NCBI RefSeq assembly: GCF_048771995.1
Contig: NC_133024.1
Coordinates: 42,198,001 to 42,262,000, forward strand
DNA: 64,000 bases
Reading direction: 5' to 3'
Source of the DNA: Taeniopygia guttata
Lineage: Eukaryota; Chordata; Aves; Passeriformes; Estrildidae
Part shown: positions 11,546 to 23,000 of the stretch, piece after piece
Layout: each line of letters starts with the position of its first letter
Numbering within the stretch: position 1 is the stretch's first letter
Notes under the pieces: model-generated
What the model saw: only the letters and a program-made list of their open reading frames with translations
Databases searched by the model: none
What the model was told of the DNA's origin: nothing
Made by a program: the position numbers and the translations under genes

Positions 11546-14500
11546 CTGAAATGGAAAAATAAGTAATTGATTCTACAGTCTTATTAATTAAAAAAGCCAA
11601 ACAAAATCAATACACCACAAAGAAGTTCCCAGCATTGAATTTAGTTTGTGTATCACATGCACAGTTAGAAATTTGTGTTACAAGTGACTTTTACACTCAA
11701 TTTGACACTACTACTGTGTAAAATACATTCACATGGCAAATTTTGTAAAGTAAATTATCTGCCATATATCAGAGAACAATTCTTCAGATAATACCCACCT
11801 GTAGGAATTTTTTCAGTAAAGTCCACAGCACATCAAGGAGTGTGTTTAATTGTCATTTAAGAGAAAGACTAGTCCTAGGCTTACCCTCAAAAACCCCCAA
11901 ATTCTTAAAATTTTATGTAAAATTAAGATAAAAAAGAAAACTTTGTTACATATTTTACATTCCAAAAGGCTGATCGCTCTACATCTTGTAGTGGAAGGGA
12001 GACACGGGCTATTAGAGTGCATCCTAAGTGGATTCCCATGAGGGACTCTGGACTGCAATAATGGAATACAAACAACACCAACAGCCTGGCTGAAAAACAG
12101 GATTGCTGGGACTTACCAAACACGGTCATGTAGAGACAGTTTGGTGACTGTACACCATCGAATGTTTAATCAATTGAAACTGATTTTGTCATGTACCTTT
12201 AGTCCAGTTAGGAAGTTTTATGTTTGCCCACTCTTGAGTTTCACTTACAGTGTCATAAATTAACTGGCTTTAGAACACATTTAAATTTCCATCTCCCTTT
12301 CAGCAGCCAAGTTTTTTTCTGGCAAAAATCCCTACACTGAAGTGTGCTTTTTTTCTATAGTAAATTGGTTTGAACTATTTTTTACAATGAAAATATTTTA
12401 TTCCACTTAGTCAATATAAAGAAACTTTAAACATGAGTATATTTTATTTAGACCTATTTAAAGAGCTAGTTATATATTGCAGATGCATAAACTGCCCTTA
12501 CTGCAAATCTGAGTCAAGACTGCCTATTTTAAAGCTTAAAGAAACATTCCAATTTTTTGTACTCCAGGATTTTGCTTCCTCAATTCCAGCTAAAATCAGC
12601 AACAGATAATGGCCCACTTGAATTCACAGGGGACAAAAAAATTCCGAACAAAACCCAGAAACAAGAAAATACTGGTTTTGCTTTTTAATTTTCTGAAAAG
12701 GCTTATCTGATGACATGATACATTCAAAGCAAACTAAACCATCAGGCAGTCTTCTTCATGTGAGTTACTTTCACAGCAGACTGATCTATACTTTATCTAG
12801 TCAGGTAGCTCCAACCACAAATAGACCTCCATGTCTCCTGGAAGAGAAGAGATCCAGTGATCTTGCTGCCAGCACTGGCACACTTGGAGCAGGCATCTTC
12901 TCCTTCCCATGGCCAGACAATCTCAACGTATTCACTCTTTCCATTCTAAGCCTGAGGAACTAGGAAAATACAGAAGAACAAGACCACCATTTATTCTGAT
13001 AATGTATGGCCTCATAATCCCCAACTTCCATCAATCATAAACTTTTTTGTATGCCAGAATACTCTAGAATACCCTTTTCTTATGAATTTAAAAGCCTGCT
13101 CCTCAAAAGGCTGAATCTTCAAACCAGAGTCGCTTCAATAACATTATTTTCCCACATTTGAATGATACTTTTTTTAAAAAGTAAATTAATTTCAAAGTTT
13201 ATTTGGCATCACATCAAATAATACTTCTTCAATACTAGACATCTTTCTCCACTTACATGTAATTTCTATAGCAAGCTCCAACCTACAGTGTGCTTTCTGA
13301 TGACAAAATTACCAATTTCAGTCATACCTGTATTTGTATTATGAACATGGAAACATCTACTTTAATCAAGTCAAACTATGCTATTTTAGGCAAGACATCA
13401 TATGATCACTTTCATACAAGCAATCAATTTTTCAGAAAGTTTTCTTTTAGCATGCTATTACCACAAAAACTCTATTCCAGTACATGGTGCAGAGACTGTA
13501 AACCTCTTAATTACACATCAATTTATTAATGGTTACATATATTTGTTCTTCTGTTAAAATTGTTATTTGACTTAATTTTCCTTTGTATATTTATTCATTC
13601 TTATAATTATCAAGAGTGTTGATATCCTCTCTCAACTGTCACTAGAATGAATAATTGTCAAACTTTCCAAGGTCCACTTGTTAAGGCTGAGTTTCTGGTT
13701 TTCCTTATTGCTTGCAGTTTTCTCTTTACTCTAGTTTGATCCTCAATTTCTTTCACTGATACAAGATTTGTTGTACAACATTATGGTTCAGACCTCATCA
13801 CTGTCTCACTAGACCGATTTCCAAGTCATCTAGTGCATCCTAATCCTAATCTCTAATAGCAGTATCTCATTATTTTCTTAAAAGCACGATTAAGGAACAT
13901 AGCAATGAACACTGTGCAACGACTTAGCTGAATTAACCCTTCTCTCCATTAAAAAAATACATATTAAAAAATTCAATTTCCAGATGTCTTGTAGTCAATT
14001 CCTGACTTACTTTATAATTTTGGTATTAACGCACCGCTTCACTGAATCTGTTGATGATTTTATAGCCCTCCAAAGTCTCTTAACAATTCAGATAAAACTT
14101 GGTATGTTAAACAAGGCATTTATAATTATTTCATGCATTCTTCTACAAAGCCATATTATCAGTAGGGGTTTTTATAAATATTTGATCAACTCTGACAAAA
14201 GGGTAAGAAATGTAGGGAGTGCAGATATATGTTGAAGAGGTCTGTAGTTCAGGAATACTGGGGAACACCCCTCCTTTTATTTGCTCCATAAACTCCCACA
14301 GGATTCCAATTACAAAGCCTGTCTTCATGTGGATTACCAAGAACCAAGCTCCAGTAAATGGTTCATTAGAACTGGGATCTCTTACTTTTGCTTTTTGAGA
14401 CACATCTGTGTGCTGTTCAGCAACCAGCCTTGCAGCCTCTCTTGGAACATGACACAAAGTACTGTGGTACATGATCCAATCTCTCACCACCTGACAAAAA

Positions 14501-14575
14501 CCTCCCTGCTCGTGTACTGGACCTTTACAATCTTACACTGGCAAATGCCCCGTTAGCTATTAGCCTGCTTTTCTG

Positions 14576-14633
14576 AAAAAAAAAAAACAAAACCAAAAAA
14601 AAAACCAAAAAACAAAAACAACAAACCAACAAC
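14576..14633 (+). repeat. A/C-only low-complexity tract, 58 nt
   Basis: Fifty-eight consecutive bases consist only of A and C (A-runs broken by C or CC). It is the complement-type counterpart of the G/T-only tract at 32.3 kb and probably a decayed (A/C)n simple repeat. It lies in the KBTBD3 5' intron. Confidence 0.85.
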
Positions 14634-15109
14634 TGGCTGACAAAGACAACTGAAAACAATTCCAAAACTAAACTCCCCTAAAGTTAAAAGTTAAACATTT
14701 GCCGTGGCATGTCTCTATTGTAAGACACCTCAAACACAAGGCCAGTTGGCTGCTACAGTGAAAACTGGTACAAACTTCACAGTTATTAAGGTCAACCTCA
14801 TATAACACGTGTGAGGAACATATATGTACCTCTCAAAACTATCTGTACAGGTCTCCAGTTGAGAGGCCAGGCATTCTGCATGCCTGACAGTCAAGTGGCA
14901 AGCAATGGCCAGTCTGTTTAGGGCCACAGAGCAGCCAGCAGTTGAACAGAAGGCTAGGGATAGTAAGTTACTTTTGGTCATTATGGTGGATGAAATAAGG
15001 GACCACCTGGGAGCTCAGAGGGTAAGAACATTCCTATGATCTGTCACAAAATCCAGTAATAAGAGGCCAGACCTCATTAGTTGTGCTGTTTATAAGACCC
15101 CTCTGTTGT

Positions 15110-15200
15110 AGAAGCATAGAGTGGTTTGGGTTGGAAGGGCCATTACGGATCAGCTAATTACAAGCCTTTGCCACTTTTAACACTGTCCTTTTCCCAAGAC
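15110..15200 (-). mobile_element. CR1 LINE 3'-end fragment
   Basis: It reads AGCATAGAGTGGTTTGGGTT followed by GGAAGGGCCATTA, matching the reverse complement of the avian CR1 3' untranslated tail (CATAGAATGGTTTGGGTTGG type). Only about 90 bp remain. Being 5'-truncated is normal for CR1. Confidence 0.75.
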
Positions 15201-18200
15201 ACTAAGGGAAGTGTCTTAGACACTAAGAGTAGTCTAAAACATAATGAGTTCATTGACCCAGATGCCAGGTAACCATACTGAGAACACTGATAAGACCATA
15301 GTCAAAATATGAGATATACACACGTTCCTCTTAGTATCTAAGCATTTGTAAAAACTACAAGAAAGTGTTTAACTGACCTTGATTCTATGCAAACAGCTGT
15401 CAAAACCTCACTGAATTTCTAGTGGAACTCTCCACTCCACCAATTCTAATGCTCCCTTTCCAAAGATATATGGAGGATGTAACATATTTATGATTTTCTT
15501 TTAGTTAGCACCATCAACAATCCTTCTTAAGTGTTCTTATAATTCTGGACCTAGAAGATACTGAAATGTGTATTTTCTTATACTTTTCCTTTGGGAAGTT
15601 CAAATTACCTTTAGACATGAATTTGATAATCTGGATATATGTTGAATCCTAGATATTATATTAGGAGACTATAAACACAGCATACTGTTAAACTCATAAA
15701 GGAGACCAAAAACATCCAGGACAGACATTTTCAGAACATACAGGCATACACTAAAATCATAACCACTGCAATACACCTCCTAAAAATTACTTTCACATCC
15801 ATTCCACCAGATCTGAAACAGTAAAGCAAATAGAAGTGTGAAGTGACCTTTGGGCAGAGATGAACTTTTGTTTGTGCAGAATCTGTTGTTGTTCCTACCA
15901 AAGCAATGATGTGAACACACTCACATAATGTACATATATTAATAAACACTTTTGCTGAAAAGAGAGCCTTGGCTGCTACAACTGATAAATAAAATTGTTA
16001 CAGAAGTTTAAATATGCTAATGAAGTTGAGAATGGTGGAAGATGTGCACTTATTTCTTGGTGAATAACCAAGGAAAAGATATCAAACTAGGGAGAGAATG
16101 TGTAATAACAGTGAAGCATGAACACCCAAATGAGGGTAGAGAAAGATAGTGGCAAAGACACCAAACTGTATGATCACTTTATAATAGTGAGATAAAAATA
16201 TACATACAAATATGTGTGACTTTGAAATAGCCTAGGGAATTGTTTTGTGGAAGTACTGAGCACACATAAGTATCACACATAGCTCAGCTCCTGCTTAGCC
16301 AGGAAAAGCCCCTTAGGGCTGTTTCTGCCTGACAATAAACAGAACCAAACCCTTGGAATGGGACTGAGGCTCGAGACTGTACCCAGCACAACGGAGTGGC
16401 CATTCCAAAATAACAAGTAACACTCTGCAGGTAGATGTTCTCTCCTCTTCCAACGCAGCTGGCAAAAACAGTCTAAACTTAACCCTGATTTGGTACTTTA
16501 TTATTTACAACCAATTGTAAAACAATCTATCTGCTTTTATCTTAAAGCACAATACAGATGTGCTACAGCACTCACCAATTAAAAAAAAATTAATCTTCAT
16601 ACTTCATAGCAGGTAACTTATGAGAAATAAATCGTGCTTTAATGGAACATTATGTTTATTACATGGCCTTCTTATGTCTTATGTCTTACTAGGGACCAGG
16701 ATTTTAAAAAAGGGAAATCCAGGAGCTGTTTTACAGAACAATTTAGGTACCTAGGATGAAAGAATTAAGCACAATGAAGATGAAGAAATTGTATCAATTT
16801 CTGTAGAGAACTTTCAGGGTTTTTTTCCCATACAAAATTTAACGGTGCATTAATATATGTTTTGAAAAGGTCAAGATCAGCATTCTAAGATCTAATATTA
16901 AAAGTACTATATTATTGAGTCTACTATATACCCATCAAGATGATTTGCTATTCTCATTCCTTGTCCATTCAAAAGGAGAGAAATTAATGACTTGTTAATA
17001 AGTTTTAAAGACACCACTCTACACTATGCATCTAATTTAACATTCATTAAGGTGAGTATGAGTGGAACACATATCTGTAGGATTTGGTGACACTTCTAAT
17101 TACTGACTAAAAAGACAAGGGTGGTTTAAAATGTAATTAAATTATAAATACTGAGTTCAAGTTCTGTGCTTTTATATTTCATTAATGTGTTGATTGTCAC
17201 TGATTGCCTAAGATTGAAAACACTTAGAGAATTCCAAGTTCCTGCCTGGAAATTTCAATGCAACTGAGTCTCACAGGTTTTTCAAAAATAACTGAACTTA
17301 AGAGAAAAATAATATTCAGTCAATCATTTTAGGACAAGCAAAAAAAAATGCTCAGGATATTTTGAGACATTCAATCCACAAAAATGACATTTATCAATAA
17401 TAGATGTTAAGATAGTATTCTCAGATTGAAAGGTGACACAGAATCTTTAAAGCTTTGTGTTCTTTAGAAGTGATTAAAAAAAAAAATCAACATGGAGAGA
17501 AACCTAGCATGGTATCAGTAGGAAGTAAGGAAATCGCAGTAATTCCTGGAGGCATTCCCAAAGTGGAAGATTCCCATTCTTCAAGCAGCGATCATTAAAT
17601 GCATGTTCCCATAAAGATAAAACAGTAATCACTTAAAACAAGTAAAACTGGCTGGATTTTCTCTTAAAATTAAATTTCTGCAAATCATCAAGTTACTTTG
17701 CAAATTATTTCCTTAGCCAAAAAAGATCAAGAACTGTAATCTAAATTTTCAAGAAAAAAAAGGAATTAAAATGACACACTGTACTTCTGCTGAAAGTAAC
17801 TGCAAATTTTGTAAAAGAAAATGACAGCTTTTAATGGTTTCTGCAGTCTGTCACTTTTGCATGTGAATAAAATGTGGGTTTTCTTCAAAACATGCATGCA
17901 ATTTTGAGCATCTTTAGAGAATGATTTAGCATGCCTTATTATAAGAGCATGTTTTACTTAAAAGTGTGGGTTTATATTGAATGCATCCATAATTACATAA
18001 CATATCATACAATGATACAAAAATCTTGAGTTTCAGTTTGCATTTACACACAAAGCTCATTTAAAAAAAATTAATCCACTAGTGAAAAAAGTGCTACATG
18101 TTTAAATCTCTTCAGTAGAGAGTATGGACAAGCTAAACATTTCAATCAAAGCAGAGGGTTTTTTTTGGAACTAGGCAAGATCCACAGTCCATCAGTATTA

Positions 18201-19408
18201 TCATCTATCAGTAACTACATATATAAATGCCACAATTTTCTCTTCAAAGTGCAGAGAACACAAAGTTTGAAATGTAAGCCTCAGCTACAGTTTGATATTG
18301 GTGAAGAGCATTTTCCTGGGATTTTTTCTTGACTGTGTTAAATCCTCCTCTGCTGTCAGTTAACTTTGTCTATGGGTTTGCATAATGCGTAAGATTATGC
18401 CATTCCTTGCTTCATTAAATCATGGAGGAAAATAGGAATAATATTTTGAAGTAAGTCAAATACCCAACTGATTCCTTAATTAAACTTTTTTTTTATTCAA
18501 TGTTATTTCTGTGTTTAAAATATTTTTAAAGACCAATCTATATTCAGCTATAACAGACTTATTGTGCACAAAAAGACCTTCTGGCCTGTGCAGAAACAGC
18601 AGTTTTCCATATTAACAGTGAGCTAGCAATGCTAAACAACAAAAAAGGAGGATTGCAATAAATACCTGCAATAATACAATTTTCAGCATTTTTGCATCAT
18701 TCGTACATGGTCAATAGAGGATGGATTTTCATTGTGTATTTATAAAGGCAAGCAACAGAAAGATGGGTTTTAAATTTTCAAATAGGCGCTAGATTTTTAG
18801 CTATGGCTCAACTCTAGAACCAAAGGGCAAGCAAATTTATTACCTTCTGAGACTTATAGATAGTTTATAATTGACGAAAAATAGGAATCCTGTTGACAAC
18901 TATTGGAATTCTTAACAGAAAAATGAGCACGGGATACAAGAGGCTTTTGTTTGCAAAGATCCTTTGGAGCCAGAACCCTGCTAGCGTAATGCAGCACTCC
19001 GCATCTGCTCTCGGGACTATCAGCTCCTCTTTATAGTCAATAAAAGGCAAACAGAGCCCAGCCCGCTGCGACAGCTCTGCCAGGGGCCCGAACGGCTCTG
19101 CGGCAGGTGGATGCGCTGAGGGCAGCACCTCAGCAGGATGCGCGGATGGCACAGATGGGCCGCGCATCACCTGGCCGCATCGCGGCGCGCTGCCACTACG
19201 AACCACCTCCCCCGGCCCCCCCTCGAGGGTATAATCCCTCCCAGTGCCGCACAGAGCCGAGAGGGGCAGAACTTAGCGGGCATCTCCGTCCCCTGTGCCA
19301 CGGCCAGGTCACGGGCCGCCCCTAGCCTCCCCAGGCCCAGCCCCGCAGCAGCGGCCGCCATCGCCCCGCCCCGCCCGCCGCGGGACGGCAGCGGCGCCGC
19401 GCCCCAAC

Positions 19409-19420
19409 TGCGCATGCTCA
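19409..19420 (+). promoter_or_regulatory. NRF1-like site
   Basis: TGCGCATGCTCA differs at one position from the NRF1 consensus YGCGCAYGCGCR. It sits in the middle of the bidirectional island. NRF1 sites are common in divergent housekeeping promoters; occupancy is inferred. Confidence 0.5.
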
Positions 19421-19954
19421 CGCGGCGCCCCGTTCATTCTAAGGGAGGACTAATTGTGACGGGCGGGCGGGATGGAGCAAAGGGATCCCCTTCCCTGACG
19501 GCGCGACCCGGCCGCGGCATGAGGCGCTCCCTCCCACTGCCGCCTCTCCGCAGGCGGCGAAGCGCTAGTCCCCCATGAGCGCTCCCTCCGAGCAGCGCAC
19601 ACCCACCTGCAGCCAACACCCGCAGCTCACCGACCGGTCTGGCCCACCCTCCGCAGCAGCCGCGCCGGCACATTGGCTCCTTCCGGCGTCATTCTCCTGC
19701 TCCGTGCACTCGGAATGGCCCCGCCGGCCGCCACTCCAGGTGAGAGCCCGCCCGTCTGTCCCCGCTGACGGCAGCGCGGGTGCCGCTCCGCCGCAGGCGC
19801 CGCCTTTCCCCTGATAGGCCGCTACCGGGCGCATTCCGCTGTCACTCACAGGGCGCTCTGACAGCGGATAGGTTGTTGTGCCCGGGGGCGGGGCCCTCCG
19901 TGCTTCCCGCACGCCGATAGGCTCCCGACAGGGCGCAGGGAGCGCGGCCGGGCC

Positions 19955-20098
19955 ATGGGCAGCGTGCGCTGGGCCTTCCCCTGCGGGGCATGGCGGCCCC
20001 GCCGGCCCGAGTGGCTGCTGGCCGCGCAGCTGGTGCAGCCCGAGGAGAAGGAGCGTATCGGCCAGTTCGTCTTTGCCCGCGATGCCAAAGCCGCCTTG
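19955..20098 (+). CDS. AASDHPPT: AASDHPPT exon 1 (residues 1-48)
   Basis: It encodes the N-terminus through the QPEEKERIGQFVFARDAKAA block, which is highly conserved. The donor TTG|GTACAT is weak beyond GT, but the phase 0 junction to GCTGGTCGC rebuilds the conserved AGRLLMRKL segment, so it is well supported. Confidence 0.93.
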
Positions 20099-23000
20099 GT
20101 ACATAGGGAGCCGGGACGCGGTTGTCTCTCTGCACAGTCAGCGTTGCCCTGGTTCCTGATTTGCAGGAAAACATGCCATGCGAGGGTATTTCAGGGGTGT
20201 AAGGGTAGAGGATAAGGGCTGTATAAAAGTATGAAGCTCTGCCTCACTGAGAAGCCAAGAGGGACGGCAGGCTGCTGTCAGTAGCTACTCTGAAAGACTT
20301 CACAACTTCTAAGTCGTGATACCAAGTCAGGAGACAAAATCAGCGTACCCTGAGGGACTGTACATAGGACATCGGGGTAACGACTAGGAGAATAAAGCTG
20401 TTTTACAGGATCCAGGGTTTAAATATCGCTTAATAATACAGTGATACGTGCCTGCTAACTAGTCTGGAAGGAGTTACTCATCACTTTTAGGTCTTGAGTG
20501 TTTCATTTAGCACCTAGGTAGTGAATGGATGCACTGAAAGGAAGGTTATTGAGATAATGTTACTACTCGGGGTGGTGTAAAAAGTATTTTTTTGTGCCAT
20601 AAAGTATCATAAATAAGTTACTAAGGTAGGAAGGAACTACTGTGATTTGTCTAGGCTGGGACTTGTGTTAATTGTGCTAATAGTGACAATGTATTTGATA
20701 CTCTGATGGACTTTTCTTCTTAAACTTACTTGACACAGCTTTTACAAAAGGGAGAAATTTAAATTATTTTATTAAAATACATGACTTGATATCAACAGTA
20801 ATAAACCAACATTTTTTGGACAGGTGATTTCTTAGCAACCACGTAGCACAATAGTTCTGTATTAATTATTTCCGTTTTATTTCATAGGCTGGTCGCCTGC
20901 TGATGAGGAAATTAATTGCAGAAGAGCTGTGCATACCTTGGAATGAAGTACACTTGCAAAGGACACCAAAAGGAAAACCTTTCCTGGCCAGTAACTTACT
21001 CAGCATCAACTCAAATTACAACTTCAATGTCTCTCATCAAGGAGATTATGCAGTCCTTGCAGCTGAGCCTGAGCTTCAAGTTGGCATTGATATTATGAAG
21101 ACTGATTTACCAGGTAATTCGTTATGGTGACTAAAGCAGATTCTGCAGTGTTTGAGTACTGAACATTTTCACATTTCCCAAAGAACCAATCTGTGTCCTA
21201 GAAATTTAGTGTAATTAGAAGAGAGTGTAGGAATGTATTGTGTGTTTGGGATTTCTAGCTGTAAAATGCACTCCTCATTGTTTATTTTGGGATGCATTGT
21301 AGGACAGATATGGATATATTTCTCATTTTGCGAAGCAGAACCCTGGGAAAATAAAATCATTAACCATTCTATCATATGGGCACTACCAGCATCTGCAGAT
21401 ACTTTAATTATGGATTTGCTGTGTGTGAGGCAGAAGGAGGGACATCTTCCCAAACAGGGACAATGGGCTCCATCCCCATGAGAACTCCATAGACTGTGTT
21501 ACTCAGTTATCCCATATGTATGTCCCACATTTTATGTGTCAGGCAACTGGCAAAACAGATTCACTGTGAATATGCTCTAATCCTCACTGAGAGGGGATCA
21601 TGAGGAGGGAACATGTTATCAGCTTATTTATTTGCATGAAATGATTAGTGAACTAAAGGGTCAAAATTAGGATTGTAGCAAAGTGTATTTTTAAATACAG
21701 TTTTATGGAGATGATTTAGTTTTCAAGTGTTCACCAGAGCACAACTGGGTTAAAGGAGAAACATACTGGGACTTATGATTCACTGGAATTCTGTTTTTTT
21801 TTAGAATCATCCTTAAATGTTTAACCAGATATGACAGTAGTAGTTGTGTTCTTAGAGAATGTTTCTTCACAGTTTTTGGAGTTACCCAGCATCTTATGAT
21901 GCAAAGTATGTTGTGTTGTAAGGGAGAGATTCAGGTAAACCCTGACTGGATAACTTTCTGTCTGATCACTTTATACCTTTTTAACAACAACTATAAGTGT
22001 ACAGTTTTGGATTATCATGTTTAGCTAGGATGCACAGAAGTTTTACTGCAACCAGAAGTTCTTTCCTGTGACTCACACCTGCTGTAGATCCTCACTCTGA
22101 ACACAGTGGTCAGTATGTGGGGCCACAGGACAACCTTAGGAGGGTCCTCCACCAGAGCTGTTGTGTGTTTTGTGACAGGAATATCATAGCTCTCTCTCTC
22201 ATGCAAAGCAAGCAAGGTGATGTCCCAGCTGTGTCTCCTCACAGCATCTGGCACACCCTCCGCCTGTTTGCTGGGGGAGCAGAGTTACAGGGAAGGCCTT
22301 GATGCCGTGCAAACACTGCTGATACCAGTGTGGTATCAACACTGGGTTAGGCATAGACCTAAAACACAGCACTCCACAGGCTGCCATGGAAAAGGTAATA
22401 CCTGGACCTAGTACCCTTGGAAACACTCTGGTTGGCCTGCCCCTGGCCTTACCACAGGACTCACGCATTTTAATTCCTCATTCCAAAACATTTCAAGTTT
22501 CAGTGGGTAAATAGTGAAAACCAAAACATTCAAGCACTTGTATTTGAAGCTTTTCTTTGGAACTGTAAAATTCAAATTTATACAGAAAAACCAAAAAATT
22601 TATATGTGGAAGTAGGGATATCTTACATCCCCTGCTGGTATTTTATGCAGGTGTAAATGTAGCTGGCATTTTAAAGGCATGTTGTCAATGTCTAGCTGAC
22701 AAGTTTTATGAAGCATGTTAAACTTTATTTCTGAAGTCTAAAGACTTAAGTAATACTTTGAGATCTCATACAGTGTTTTTGGGAGATGCTGGTGATTCCA
22801 AAAACTGAACAGTGACAGGTGACTCATATGTCTTCCTTTTTGTAATTATAATTTGTATTTTTGGAAAAAGAAATAAGATACTAATGGAAATGTAATAATT
22901 TCATTTACCTTCAGCTCTTTTTTTGTTGCTGGGCTATGAATAGGTAACACAGACTTTAGCAGTATTATTTTCTCTGATAGTTCCACTGAGTGGTGCTCTT

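Larger units (their letters stand above)
11546..19170 (-). other. KBTBD3: KBTBD3 5' intron(s)
   Basis: About 7.6 kb of AT-rich sequence lies between the KBTBD3 start exon and the shared CpG island. It should be one or more 5' UTR introns. It holds an A/C-only tract (14576-14633), a CR1 3'-end fragment (15110-15200), and a GC-richer stretch of unknown nature around 16.28-16.46 kb. The upper boundary is provisional: candidate minus-strand donors in the island are at 19171 (CAG|GTGATG), 19607 (CAG|GTGGGT) and 19631 (TCG|GTGAGC). Confidence 0.6.
19050..20130. promoter_or_regulatory. Bidirectional CpG island promoter, KBTBD3 (-) and AASDHPPT (+)
   Basis: About 1.1 kb of GC- and CpG-rich DNA separates the 5' intron of KBTBD3 from the AASDHPPT start codon at 19955. 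It contains an NRF1-like site at 19409-19420 (TGCGCATGCTCA, one mismatch to YGCGCAYGCGCR) and an inverted CCAAT box at 19672-19676 oriented for the minus strand. No convincing TATA box is placed for either gene. In human, the same two genes are also head to head with starts a few hundred bp apart, so a shared promoter is expected. Transcription start sites cannot be fixed from sequence alone. Confidence 0.8.

Noticed and set aside
14143-14490. 115-codon minus-strand open frame in the KBTBD3 intron
   Set aside because: No recognised motif or splice context; its length is possible by chance in this size of window.
19107-20174. Many open frames on both strands in the second CpG island (up to 179 codons)
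   Set aside because: They have the same GC-driven composition. Only the frame starting at 19955 matches a known protein and continues by splicing.
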